A DNA stretch of 33,041 nucleotides from an uncultured Geobacteraceae bacterium (GTDB lineage Bacteria; Desulfobacterota; Desulfuromonadia; Geobacterales; Pseudopelobacteraceae). The stretch lies in assembly GCA_903845365.1 (NCBI GenBank), contig CAIMXI010000253.1, forward strand, positions 1-33,041, in the 5' to 3' direction. A program made the translations under genes and the position numbers. How positions within the stretch are numbered: position 1 is the stretch's first letter; each line of letters opens with the position of its first letter. The notes below the pieces were generated by a model. The model did not search any database, was not told the DNA's origin, and worked only from the letters and a program-made list of their open reading frames with translations. Positions 18,742-27,110 of the stretch are shown here, piece by piece.

Positions 18742-20037
18742 TCAGCGTTCATTTTGTTGTCTCTCCTTTATTGTGAAGCAGAACCTGCTCCCCATCCCAA
18801 CACCTTCCGACTCCACCCAGACCATGCCGCCGTGAACCTCAATGATCCGTTTGACCAGCGCCAGCCCAATGCCGGTTCCGCCACTGTTGGCATCCAGTTT
18901 GTTGAAGAGGCCGAATATGACCCGGTGAAATTTTTCATCAATACCAATACCGTTATCCTGCACGAAGAATACATTTACACCATCTTCTACACGCATACCA
19001 AATAGAATTTTCGGTTCTGCCTGATCGCCAATGTAATTGATGGCATTCTCAAGCAGATTCTGCACTACCTCGGCTATGCGGTGTCGATCACACTCTACTG
19101 TCGGCAGATCCGGCTGCACGGCGACAGTCAGGTTGTGACTCTTCAAAGATCCGGCCAGTTGCGCCAGCACATCGGTCACCAGCAGATTCATATCCACCGG
19201 TTCCGGCGCTTTGATAACCCGGCCGATGGTTGATAGTTCCAACAGATCGCGCAGCAGGTCGTTCATCTTGTCAGCGGCATTGCTGACTCGCTTCAGATCA
19301 CCTGCCATCCGCTCGTAATTACCTTTTGCAAGATCCTTCTCCAGAGAACCGGTAAAACCTTTGATCGTAATAATCGGACTCTTCAGGTCGTGGGAGACGG
19401 TGTATGCATAACGCTCCAGCTCGGCGTTCTTCTGCTGCAGCTCTATTTCCGCCCGTGTACTCCTGGACAAGGCATCGGCAAGCAATACATTGCTGTAATT
19501 TGCCTTGGAGATCATCTGCGCAAGTTTTGAATAATAGCTCATGGCGGTCTGAACGGTCTCCCTGCTGAAGCGGGAAACCCTGTCAAGTGCGGCGATGTAG
19601 GCTGCTTCATCATAGCCGAAGCGCCGAGCCTGAGCGCGGAAAAGGTCATAATCAGGTTCCTCATCATCATAGAGGAACTGTCCGAGAAAAATGTTACCGA
19701 TATGCCTGCTACTCAGCATGATCGGGGTGACGATATCCCACATATTGTTTTTGCAGCGGTACGCCTTGAATGTGCCTGGAGTAACACCACTGGAGAGAAA
19801 AATATCGCTTTCGTGGCAAAACCGGCACGACTCCGGACAGGCTCGATGAAAGTTGACGCAAATATCCTGCCAGCCGGTGCCAACCAGCACCGTGCCTTTG
19901 AGATCGATGATGCCGACGCCTATACCGGTAAGGGCATAATAATCATTCATCATCTCCTGAAGGGCTGGAGCATCGATAAGATCGGACAGCTCAACGGTTT
20001 CGAGATTAGGTGAGGTGGCTTCATGTTTTGGTGGCAT
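18742..20037 (-). CDS. PocR-domain sensor histidine kinase
   Basis: 431 residues, soluble. The N-terminal PocR sensory domain (about 17-175) contains Cys60, Cys67, Cys71, Cys74 and Cys95 (including CPESCRFCHESD). A short coiled coil (about 190-210) leads to HisKA with His216 in YTVSHDLKSP, then HATPase with NLLENAINY, VQDNGIGID and GTGIGLALV. PocR domains are predicted to bind small organic ligands; here the cysteines could also hold metal or respond to redox state. It lies 33 nt after the lipoprotein gene and 31 nt before the hybrid kinase whose first domain is a receiver, so a direct phosphotransfer pair is likely. AGAGG lies 9 nt before the ATG. Confidence 0.9.
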   Translation of the reverse strand: MPPKHEATSPNLETVELSDLIDAPALQEMMNDYYALTGIGVGIIDLKGTVLVGTGWQDICVNFHRACPESCRFCHESDIFLSSGVTPGTFKAYRCKNNMWDIVTPIMLSSRHIGNIFLGQFLYDDEEPDYDLFRAQARRFGYDEAAYIAALDRVSRFSRETVQTAMSYYSKLAQMISKANYSNVLLADALSRSTRAEIELQQKNAELERYAYTVSHDLKSPIITIKGFTGSLEKDLAKGNYERMAGDLKRVSNAADKMNDLLRDLLELSTIGRVIKAPEPVDMNLLVTDVLAQLAGSLKSHNLTVAVQPDLPTVECDRHRIAEVVQNLLENAINYIGDQAEPKILFGMRVEDGVNVFFVQDNGIGIDEKFHRVIFGLFNKLDANSGGTGIGLALVKRIIEVHGGMVWVESEGVGMGSRFCFTIKERQQNER

Positions 20038-20070
20038 TTTATTGTTCCTCTGCCTGATTTGTGTTGCAGA

Positions 20071-21207
20071 TCACTGATATTGAATGTAGAGCGGTTTCGG
20101 ATTCAACTTGAGTACATCCTTCGGAGTCATCAGAGGGTCATGCTTCTTGGTATCGTTGTGATAAAAGAGCTTGAACCCGGTATACTGCACCGGCTCGGCA
20201 ACGATATAATCCTTGTACGAGTCCCGCTTCAACCAGGGAGCGCCCCAGCCATCCATATGCATTACCATCTGCACTTCCGGTCGAAGTATAATTTTTTTTG
20301 CGTTAGTGACGCCGTTGCGGGTAAACCGGTGTACCGTAAACACTTTGGGTGGGAGATTATATTTTTTGACCAGATCTTTCAGATACCCTGAAGCATAGTT
20401 GATATCGACCGCATCATAAGTTCCGATCTTCCTACCCGGTTTTTTACCGCTTTTTATCAGGTTAAATTCCGGATCAATCCCAAGGTGTACGTCGGGATTC
20501 TTCAGAATCCACTCGAAGCGGGGGAGCAGCGAGCGGATATCGTCATGTCCGGTCTGAATGTCGATAAACATGATAGCGCCAGATTCTTTGGCCCAGCCAT
20601 ACACCTGGCTGATGATTTTATCCGGCATAATCATACGATACTTACCGGCTTTACCAGGTTCTCCCTGCGCAACCACGGCAATCAGGTGCAGAGCCGGCTG
20701 TACCGGGGTCGCGGGATCGGCCGCTGCCCATTTGGCCACCTCGCCTTTCAGGCGCAGCAGCATATCATCCTTGGGATATTCTCCGAGCGCTCCCATCTTC
20801 TTTGAAAGCGGATTCCCATAATAGGCGACAATACGTTTTGCCGGCAGGATTGAATCGGGGAGCGGCTGCGGGCATTTGACCGGCCAGCCGCATTTTGCTG
20901 CATAATCTGGGCTCTCGCCGGCATTATACTTTATCGGGAGAGCCTTTTTACGGGCAGCGCTGGTTGTTGCCGCAAACGCCGCCGCTTTTCTGGAAGCGGT
21001 GGTTGTTGCTGCAAACGCCGCCGCCTTCCTGGTCGCAGTGGTTGTTGCCGCAAACGCCGCAGCAGCGGCTTTCCGCTCAATCTCTTTTTGAGCTTTTAAC
21101 TTCATTTCTGCGTTATTGCTCTCTCCGCACCCTGTCAGTACAAGTAGGATTAACAGAGCCCATATAGGGATATATGCTTTACAACGGTATTTCAAATGGG
21201 ACTCCAT
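20071..21207 (-). CDS. Conserved lipoprotein with N-terminal tandem repeat, possible TIM-barrel
   Basis: 378 residues. A lipoprotein signal peptide ends in the lipobox LTGC (Cys27). Residues 46-86 are three 13-residue repeats of type KAAAFAATTTASR, a flexible or helical Ala/Thr spacer from the membrane. The globular part (about 95-378) alternates strands and helices with acidic or His residues at strand ends (FIDIQTGHDD, LGIDPEFNL, VFTVHRF, MVMHMDGWG), which recalls a glycosidase-like TIM barrel, but I do not recognise the family with certainty. It contains a Cys pair (CGWPVKC). It is the first gene of a run with a PocR kinase and a hybrid kinase, so it may be an envelope sensor partner or a regulated product. 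No strong ribosome site is seen before 21207. Confidence 0.75.
   Translation of the reverse strand: MESHLKYRCKAYIPIWALLILLVLTGCGESNNAEMKLKAQKEIERKAAAAAFAATTTATRKAAAFAATTTASRKAAAFAATTSAARKKALPIKYNAGESPDYAAKCGWPVKCPQPLPDSILPAKRIVAYYGNPLSKKMGALGEYPKDDMLLRLKGEVAKWAAADPATPVQPALHLIAVVAQGEPGKAGKYRMIMPDKIISQVYGWAKESGAIMFIDIQTGHDDIRSLLPRFEWILKNPDVHLGIDPEFNLIKSGKKPGRKIGTYDAVDINYASGYLKDLVKKYNLPPKVFTVHRFTRNGVTNAKKIILRPEVQMVMHMDGWGAPWLKRDSYKDYIVAEPVQYTGFKLFYHNDTKKHDPLMTPKDVLKLNPKPLYIQYQ
20950..21072 (-). repeat. 39-bp coding tandem repeat, three copies
   Basis: Three 39-bp units (the first 6 bp longer) encode KAAAFAATTTASR-like segments at residues 46-86 of the lipoprotein. Third-position differences between units show they have begun to diverge. 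Confidence 0.85.
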
Positions 21208-21248
21208 ATATTATTGTTTAATGACGAGTTAACACTTAATACAGCCTG

Positions 21249-21473
21249 CTATTGCTCTGGATCATCAATAAGGAAATCTTCCGCATCAATGACATCTTTA
21301 ACCTTTAGTATGAGCGAATCGGGCCACTCCCTGATTGAAAGCCTGGTCAGTATTTTAGACTCTTCAAACGTCAGATCAATGTCATCGGGCAACTTATCCG
21401 CAAGTTCACTTACCCAATGCGCTTCTTCAGCGGTCAGTGGAGCCTGTAATAATTCTCTGTTTAAAGTTTTCAT
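21249..21473 (-). CDS. Small hypothetical protein
   Basis: The start at 21473 (MKTLNRELLQ, 74 residues) is preferred because GGAGAG lies 4 nt upstream; a longer frame to 21488 has no ribosome site. The protein is acidic, mostly helical, and has no cysteine, signal peptide or membrane segment. I recognise no family. It sits 41 nt before the lipoprotein gene in the same direction and could be the first gene of that transcript, or stand alone. Confidence 0.6.
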   Translation of the reverse strand: MKTLNRELLQAPLTAEEAHWVSELADKLPDDIDLTFEESKILTRLSIREWPDSLILKVKDVIDAEDFLIDDPEQ

Positions 21474-21567
21474 GGTACTCTCCGGCATATACGCATTTAT
21501 AGCGGCAGAAATATAAGAAACAGTGCGGGAAGTGAAGCGGTTTCAACTACTGGTCCGGAGTTGAAGC

Positions 21568-22278
21568 CTACTCTTTTTCGCCGACATAGATTGTGGCGAT
21601 GCCAAAGGTCAGCTCGTGGAGATGAATGTTTCGGAAACCAGCATCTGCTATCATGCGGGAAAACTCTTCCTGCGAAGGAAATTCAAGGACGGAGTCGGGC
21701 AGGTATCTGTATGCGTTGTACCGTGAGAATATCCCGCCGACAATCGGCAGCAGTTGTCGAAAGTAAAAATAATAGACCTGTCTAAACAGCAGCGAACTGG
21801 GTGTCGAAAATTCGAGAATAATCATCCGTCCACCAGGACGAAGCACCCGCCACATCTCGGCCAATCCCAGTTTTCTATCAACAACGTTCCTGATGCCGAA
21901 GGCAATGGTAATTGAATCAAAGGTATCATTAGCAAACGGCAGATCTTCACAGGGAGCAACTTTAAGTTCTATGCGGTTTGCATAAGGCGAAGCCGCCACC
22001 TTCACAATCCCGAGATCGATCATCTCCTTACAAAAATCGGCTCCGGTAATCCTGACAGAATCAGGCGTTTTCAAGGCAATTTCCAGCGCCACATCACCGG
22101 TGCCGGTAGCAACGTCAAGAATTCTGGAACCTTCCCGGTATTTGAGCAGACGAACCGCTTTTGTGCGCCACCGGCGATCTATACCAAAACTTAACAGCCG
22201 GTTGAGAAAATCATATCGTGGCGCGATCGCCCCGAACATCTGTTGAATTTTTTCCCCTCTATCAGAAAGCCTGAACAT
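21568..22278 (-). CDS. ubiE: Demethylmenaquinone C-methyltransferase UbiE/MenG
   Basis: 236 residues, the standard length. The N-terminus has MFGAIAPRYDFLNRLLSFG, the family signature, followed by VATGTGDVALEIA (S-adenosylmethionine motif I), GADFCKEMID, FDSITIAFGIRNV and GRMIILEFSTP. It performs the last C-methylation in menaquinone synthesis, and also in ubiquinone synthesis in some bacteria. In a deltaproteobacterium the menaquinone role is expected. It is divergent from the cyclase gene with about 120 nt between them, where no clear promoter could be assigned. The ribosome site is weak (GTGGA). Confidence 0.95.
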   Translation of the reverse strand: MFRLSDRGEKIQQMFGAIAPRYDFLNRLLSFGIDRRWRTKAVRLLKYREGSRILDVATGTGDVALEIALKTPDSVRITGADFCKEMIDLGIVKVAASPYANRIELKVAPCEDLPFANDTFDSITIAFGIRNVVDRKLGLAEMWRVLRPGGRMIILEFSTPSSLLFRQVYYFYFRQLLPIVGGIFSRYNAYRYLPDSVLEFPSQEEFSRMIADAGFRNIHLHELTFGIATIYVGEKE

Positions 22279-22397
22279 TCGTTTCCACTACCTTGTAACA
22301 GATTTTAGTGCTATAAAACTGACGTAATCATGTAGCATATTTTGCCCGCCATTAACCAGAAAAAACGCCTCACATTTCGTTCGGGAGCTGACACAGA

Positions 22398-23816
22398 GTG
22401 ATTCCCTCGATTCGCATACAAGATGTTGCTGACATACTTATAATGACCGTTATTTTGTACCAGTTATACTCATGGTTTCGTGGAACAAGAGCCATTCAGG
22501 TACTTATTGGCCTGGGAGTCGTTACCCTCATCTATTTCGCCACCCGCTTTCTGGATCTCTACATGACGAGCTGGGTACTTCAGGAACTTGGCACCGTTCT
22601 TATAATTCTTATCATTGTTGTATTTCAAGCCGAGATTCGCCAGGCGTTGTATCGCTTCAGTCTCCTCCGTCACATCCTTGACAGCCGCCAAGAAACGCAG
22701 CATAGCCAGTTTCAGGATATAGCAGAAACTCTGTTCCGGATGGCGGCCAATAAAACCGGAGCCTTGATCGTTTTTCAGGGCAATGAATCGCTGGACGACC
22801 TGATGACTAACGGGGTCATCATAAACAGTGACATTTCGCCACAAATGCTGGAATCATTATTTTATGATGGTGCACCACTTCACGATGGTGCTGCGCTTAT
22901 CAATAACGGCAAAATTGAGAAAGCCGCCTGCCATCTGCCTCTCTCCACTACTCCCGATATTCCGCAGCATATGGGAACCAGGCACCGGGCAGCACTTGGA
23001 CTGTCGGAGAGGAGCGATGCGGTTATCGTTGTAATATCGGAGGAGCGTGGGGAAGTTTCTCTCGTGACAACCGGAATATTGCGACGCATCACTACCTCCC
23101 TGGATCTGATTGTGGCTCTTGATACCCTGCTCCAGAGTGAGACGGAAAAACCCCGCATCACTCCGCGACAACGGTTTTTTTCAAATCTGCTACCAAAAGC
23201 TTCCCTCCTGCTTGGCGTCTGCGTTTTCTGGGGACTGATTACAACTCGGCAGGGTCAGATCACAACAGTAACTGCTCCGGTAAGTTTGCATGCTGTTCCT
23301 GACAATATAGTTTTGCTCCGCACTCTTCCTGAAGAGGTCACTGTGCAGATAAAATCGATGTCAAGTCTTGCACCACCGCAATCGAAGCTTAACCTGACTG
23401 CCGAAGTTGATGCCTCGAAAATTTCCGATGGGAGTACCGCCTTACGGGTAAACCATGCAGATATTGCTGTTCCTTCAGGCATGATCATTACAACGGTATC
23501 ACCCGCGACTATTCGAGTTTCTGCTGAAAAAAAGCGCCGCAAAAGCGTCCCGGTGAAAGCTGCACTGAAAGGAAGGCTGCCGTTGGGGTTGACTCTATCG
23601 AATGTCACCTGTGAACCGGATTCGGTCGAGATAGAGGGGCCGGCGAGCCAGGTTTCGCGGATAACATCCGTAATGACCGAAGATATTGACGCCAGCCAGT
23701 TGAAAGCTGGCAAAGAATATCTGAAAGATCTACGAATACCGGAAAAACAGGTCTCCATACTTCTGGAGAGCCCCGTAAAGGTAAAGTTAATTGCGCCTAC
23801 ACGGCGCAAACGCTAA
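22398..23816 (+). CDS. Membrane diadenylate cyclase fused to YbbR domains (CdaA-CdaR-like fusion)
   Basis: 472 residues from a GTG start with GGGAG about 10 nt upstream. Three transmembrane helices (about 11-26, 32-50, 62-79) precede a DisA_N/DAC domain (about 100-245) with the catalytic DGA in YDGAPLHDGA (156-165) and GTRHRAA (193-199), so c-di-AMP synthesis from two ATP is expected. A fourth helix (about 267-283) leads to two YbbR repeats (about 288-375 and 382-466) that would be periplasmic. In Firmicutes the cyclase (CdaA) and its YbbR regulator (CdaR) are separate proteins encoded next to glmM; here both are one chain and no glmM follows. Function of the fusion is inference from parts. 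Confidence 0.92.
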   Translation: MIPSIRIQDVADILIMTVILYQLYSWFRGTRAIQVLIGLGVVTLIYFATRFLDLYMTSWVLQELGTVLIILIIVVFQAEIRQALYRFSLLRHILDSRQETQHSQFQDIAETLFRMAANKTGALIVFQGNESLDDLMTNGVIINSDISPQMLESLFYDGAPLHDGAALINNGKIEKAACHLPLSTTPDIPQHMGTRHRAALGLSERSDAVIVVISEERGEVSLVTTGILRRITTSLDLIVALDTLLQSETEKPRITPRQRFFSNLLPKASLLLGVCVFWGLITTRQGQITTVTAPVSLHAVPDNIVLLRTLPEEVTVQIKSMSSLAPPQSKLNLTAEVDASKISDGSTALRVNHADIAVPSGMIITTVSPATIRVSAEKKRRKSVPVKAALKGRLPLGLTLSNVTCEPDSVEIEGPASQVSRITSVMTEDIDASQLKAGKEYLKDLRIPEKQVSILLESPVKVKLIAPTRRKR

Positions 23817-23866
23817 TTTTTGGCGTGATATTTGCTTACATAAAATTCCGACAATTGTAACAAAGA

Positions 23867-23895
23867 TTGACTTTTGCATTTTGTTGTTATATAAA
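23867..23895 (+). promoter_or_regulatory. Candidate sigma-70 promoter for the LysM/NlpC gene
   Basis: TTGACT (23867-23872) and TATAAA (23890-23895) are separated by exactly 17 nt in an AT-rich gap. The gene's ATG is 41 nt further on, with GGAGG shortly before it. Confidence 0.7.
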
Positions 23896-23936
23896 CTGAA
23901 TTATCTTTACCAAGTTTATAACAAAACGGAGGAAAC

Positions 23937-24965
23937 ATGACCCATATTCGTATCGTCATTGCGACCTGTCTCGTGCTTATATTCCTGCCTCAGATGGTTT
24001 TGGCTTCAAAGTCTCATGTTGTACGCAGAAGCGAATCGCTACAGTCAATTGCCCGTAAATATCATGTATCAGTGGATGAACTGAAATCCGTCAACAATCT
24101 GACCGCTTCACGCGTTTCCAAGGGGGCGCGCCTGATAATCCCGTCACATCCTGAATCACAGCAAAAAAAAGCAACCGCAGCAACTCTCTCGGATTCCTAT
24201 AAAGTAGCCAAGGGAGATACACTCCCCAAAATCGCAAAAAAAACCGGCGTCAAGCTGGCGGATATACGTAGTTTGAATAGACTGAAGGGCAACAAAATTA
24301 AAACGGGGCAGGTACTCGTTCTAGTCGCCACTGGTTCATCGACCAGAACCGAGAGCAGCAACAGACTGCAACTGATCAATAAAGACCTCCTGAATGAGCA
24401 GGAGTTGACTGACACATTGGCTGAGTTGACCGATCTCGAATCAGATCGACCGGTTGACCTTGCAAAATCACTCGAAGCTAACCAGGCTATCGGCGGCATC
24501 AAAAAAAGCGCCTACAGTTTTCTGGGAGCCCGCTATCGTTTCGGGGGGAGCAGTCGCAGCGCTCTTGATTGTTCGAGCTTTACCCAGCAGGTTTTCCGCG
24601 AGCAGAGCGTAAAGCTGCCTCGCACCGCCCGCGAGCAGTTTGTAGTCGGTAATGAAGTTGTTCGTGGCGACCTGAAGAAAGGGGATCTTGTCTTTTTCCA
24701 GACGTATGCCAGTTTCCCGTCGCATGTGGGTATTTATCTTGGCAACCGTAAGATGATTCATGCCTCTTCGCGCGAACATCGCGTTGTTATTTCGTCTATG
24801 GATACCCCCTATTACCTGTCACGCTATCTAGGCGCAAGGCGTATGACGGAGACAGCTTCTGACTTTATAGATTTTAATGACTTGCTGTTAGGCATAGAAG
24901 AAGAAACTGAAAATGATGTTTTAACGAATGACACCATGGGAGTCTCACTCAACTTTGCAAAATAG
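23937..24965 (+). CDS. LysM-NlpC/P60 peptidoglycan endopeptidase
   Basis: 342 residues. A signal peptide (about 1-24) precedes two LysM peptidoglycan-binding domains (about 27-69 and 87-131), a linker, and an NlpC/P60 domain (about 188-305). The catalytic residues are Cys212 in LDCSSFTQQ, His263 in PSHVGIYLG and His275 in MIHASS. It should cleave peptide stems in the periplasm for cell-wall growth or separation. A residual 35-residue acidic tail follows. It has its own promoter and a strong terminator, so it is a single-gene unit. Confidence 0.94.
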   Translation: MTHIRIVIATCLVLIFLPQMVLASKSHVVRRSESLQSIARKYHVSVDELKSVNNLTASRVSKGARLIIPSHPESQQKKATAATLSDSYKVAKGDTLPKIAKKTGVKLADIRSLNRLKGNKIKTGQVLVLVATGSSTRTESSNRLQLINKDLLNEQELTDTLAELTDLESDRPVDLAKSLEANQAIGGIKKSAYSFLGARYRFGGSSRSALDCSSFTQQVFREQSVKLPRTAREQFVVGNEVVRGDLKKGDLVFFQTYASFPSHVGIYLGNRKMIHASSREHRVVISSMDTPYYLSRYLGARRMTETASDFIDFNDLLLGIEEETENDVLTNDTMGVSLNFAK

Positions 24966-24992
24966 AGCTTATCACGCAAGCAAACCAACTAT

Positions 24993-25022
24993 ATCCGGGT
25001 CTCCTGACCCGGATTTTTTTTC
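24993..25022 (+). terminator. Intrinsic terminator after the LysM/NlpC gene
   Basis: A perfect 9-bp stem (ATCCGGGTC/GACCCGGAT, loop TCCT) is followed by a run of eight T. It ends 3-4 nt before the ATG of the next gene. Confidence 0.93.
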
Positions 25023-25025
25023 GCC

Positions 25026-26567
25026 ATGAAAATTCTCCTCGCCTACCAATCCGGCCTTCCCCACCGCAACGATGCATATATAAATCTTCTGCCAAACGGA
25101 TTGTGCTATCTGCATGCATCTCTCTTGGAATCAGGGTTTAACTCGCTTATTGCCAATTTTTCCGCTTGGCCAACTTCTAACATCATTGATGAATTACTGC
25201 ATTTTAAGCCTGATATTATCGGCATTTCACAATGGACCCACAACAGGCACCATTCAGTGGAACTGGCCTCATTGTGCCGAAAGATCGTTCCTGACTCTCT
25301 TATTATCATGGGTGGAGGCCACGCAACCTTCTGTTACGAAGAGATCCTGACTACTGATTCGCCAGTCGATATTGTCGTTCGGGGCGAAGCCGAAATGACA
25401 TTGATGGAGCTTGTTGCGGCAGCCTGCTCAAAGTGGAAGTGGCAGAACATAGCCGGGATCGCTTTTCGTGATAGAGGAAAAATAGTAGTAACCACACCCC
25501 GCGAAAACATTGATAACCTTGACACCCTCCCTCTTCCAGTGCGCTACCTTGATATTTCAGTCGGAATAGACCTTGAATTGCAATCAGAATTTATTGTCAC
25601 TTCGCGTGGTTGCCCATCAACCTGTTTTTTCTGTAGTTCGCCCGATTTTTGGGGGAAGAAAGTCCGCTTCCGCTCTCCAGACGCCATTGTTGAGGAAATT
25701 CTGCTCATACGCCGGAAATATGGGCTCATCTATTTTTCAATTCGTGATGACACCTTTACCGCAGACCGTAAAAGAGTCATTGAATTTTGCAGGCTGCTAC
25801 AGGAGCAGGATGCCAATATTCTCTGGAACTGCCAGTCACGCGTTACTGCAATCGACGAAGAGCTGCTCATCCAGATGAAACTGGCCGGCTGCGAATGCAT
25901 TCAGCTTGGCGTCGAATCAGGCTCTCCCCGAATTCTGCGACAGCTCGGCAAAAACATTCTCCCTGTGCAGATCGAAAAAGCCTGTAAGCTGATAAGGGAG
26001 ATCGGCATTAATCTTTCGGTCTACCTGATCAGTAACATCCCGGGAGAAACAAACGATGACCTCCTGAAGACAGTCGAGCTCGTACGCCACGTTCAACCCG
26101 ATGACGGCTATGTCTCGCCGCTCGCCTATTATCCGGGCACTCAGCTTTATAAAGAAGCAGTAGCTTCCAACAGCATCACCTCTGATATTTTTGTAAACTC
26201 GCCTCAAGCAGCTCTTTACGCTGCGCCGACAAATGTCAAGGCGTCGCAACGCCTCATAAAGGAGTTGGCAAAAAACCAGCCGGATAAATCTTATTCTTTT
26301 AAACAACAGAAATCTCGTCTTGGCTACTGCTACGCGACAAATGTGCTAGCCGGGGAGTGGTACCGCCAGAGGGGGGAATTTGATAAAGCTGAACATGAAT
26401 TTTGCGAGATTTCGAGGCAGCAGCCGCAAAATCCGTGGGGATGGTTTCTTCTTGGAGATTTATATTCTGAAATGGGAGAGATGAGAAAAGGGAGAGGGTA
26501 TTATGCAAAGGTTTTGGCGATAGTCCCGGAACATGGCCCATCTAAAGCGGCCCTAACGGTGACATAA
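25026..26567 (+). CDS. B12-binding-domain radical SAM protein with C-terminal TPR
   Basis: 513 residues. The N-terminal cobalamin-binding-type domain (about 1-140) begins MKILLAYQSG and has PDIIGISQW and IIMGGGHA, but lacks the D-x-H-x-x-G cobalamin His motif. The radical SAM core (about 185-400) has the [4Fe-4S] ligands Cys196, Cys200 and Cys203 (CPSTCFFC). The tail (about 425-510) holds two TPR-like repeats (RGEFDKAEHEF, LGDLYSEMGEM). Such proteins methylate or rearrange unactivated carbons, but the substrate is unknown. The ATG lies 3-4 nt after a terminator T-run and has no Shine-Dalgarno sequence; the start is still favoured because the domain begins there. Confidence 0.88.
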   Translation: MKILLAYQSGLPHRNDAYINLLPNGLCYLHASLLESGFNSLIANFSAWPTSNIIDELLHFKPDIIGISQWTHNRHHSVELASLCRKIVPDSLIIMGGGHATFCYEEILTTDSPVDIVVRGEAEMTLMELVAAACSKWKWQNIAGIAFRDRGKIVVTTPRENIDNLDTLPLPVRYLDISVGIDLELQSEFIVTSRGCPSTCFFCSSPDFWGKKVRFRSPDAIVEEILLIRRKYGLIYFSIRDDTFTADRKRVIEFCRLLQEQDANILWNCQSRVTAIDEELLIQMKLAGCECIQLGVESGSPRILRQLGKNILPVQIEKACKLIREIGINLSVYLISNIPGETNDDLLKTVELVRHVQPDDGYVSPLAYYPGTQLYKEAVASNSITSDIFVNSPQAALYAAPTNVKASQRLIKELAKNQPDKSYSFKQQKSRLGYCYATNVLAGEWYRQRGEFDKAEHEFCEISRQQPQNPWGWFLLGDLYSEMGEMRKGRGYYAKVLAIVPEHGPSKAALTVT

Positions 26568-26598
26568 AAAAACGGGGCTACATGCATGCATAGCCCCG
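26566..26598 (-). terminator. Intrinsic terminator of the small lipoprotein gene
   Basis: The stem CGGGGCTA/TAGCCCCG (26573-26580 and 26591-26598) with a CATGCATGCA loop is followed on the minus strand by seven T. It lies between convergent genes and may also stop plus-strand reads, though no T-run follows on that side. Confidence 0.88.
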
Positions 26599-26620
26599 CA
26601 GATTTACAGCTTATAAAAAC

Positions 26621-27040
26621 TTACTTCACAATCCTTACACCAGGAATGAAGCATATTTTTTCAAACGTTTTGTTCAGTGTTTTACTATGGAAATTAGTCA
26701 GAGGGGGAGTTTCAGGGTACTCGATTTTGTCCCCTTTTGCGATTTTCATTTCCGGCAGAGCTAACCAGGTCTTTTCGCCTTTTTCGTCAGCCGCTTCAAC
26801 GTAGGTATAACCGCCAGAATTCATGGTCTGGTTTACGCTTGCCTTCTTGTTGCCTGCTGCTGCGGGAATTTCCTGAGCCTTCATACCAGCGTGCGGATCA
26901 CCACCTGGCGGTACAGCCGTCGGCGCACCCGGAGTTGCTGCACCCGGAGCTGCAACCGGAACTTCCGTCTTTGGTTTGTCTTTGCACCCTGCAAGGGCGA
27001 GAGCGGCGATACTGAGAACTACTAATACTGTTTTTTTCAC
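26621..27040 (-). CDS. Small lipoprotein, NrfJ-like family
   Basis: The start is GTG at 27040, giving 139 residues, because GGAGG lies 6 nt upstream and the signal peptide (MKKTVLVVLSIAALALAGC, Cys19) then begins correctly; a longer frame to 27124 would bury it. After the lipobox comes a Pro/Ala/Gly-rich linker (about 20-65), then a small beta domain with GGYTYVEAAD, TWLALPEMKIAKGD and NFHSKTLNKTFEKICFI. That pattern recalls a family often annotated NrfJ-like, found with cytochrome systems, but no such genes are here. Function unknown. Confidence 0.8.
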   Translation of the reverse strand: MKKTVLVVLSIAALALAGCKDKPKTEVPVAAPGAATPGAPTAVPPGGDPHAGMKAQEIPAAAGNKKASVNQTMNSGGYTYVEAADEKGEKTWLALPEMKIAKGDKIEYPETPPLTNFHSKTLNKTFEKICFIPGVRIVK

Positions 27041-27110
27041 CTGCGACCTCCTGAAATTTTGATATCTGCTTGTTTCTAACATATTACTGTTATGTATTCC
27101 AAGATAATTA

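Noticed and set aside
22279..22397. Divergent promoter pair between ubiE and the cyclase gene
   Set aside because: A TATAAA-like hexamer is present, but no -35 element at a suitable spacing was found, so no promoter was called.
25026..25140. Internal later start for the radical SAM gene because the first ATG lacks a ribosome site
   Set aside because: The B12-binding-type fold begins at MKILLAYQ, so a later start would remove its first strand.
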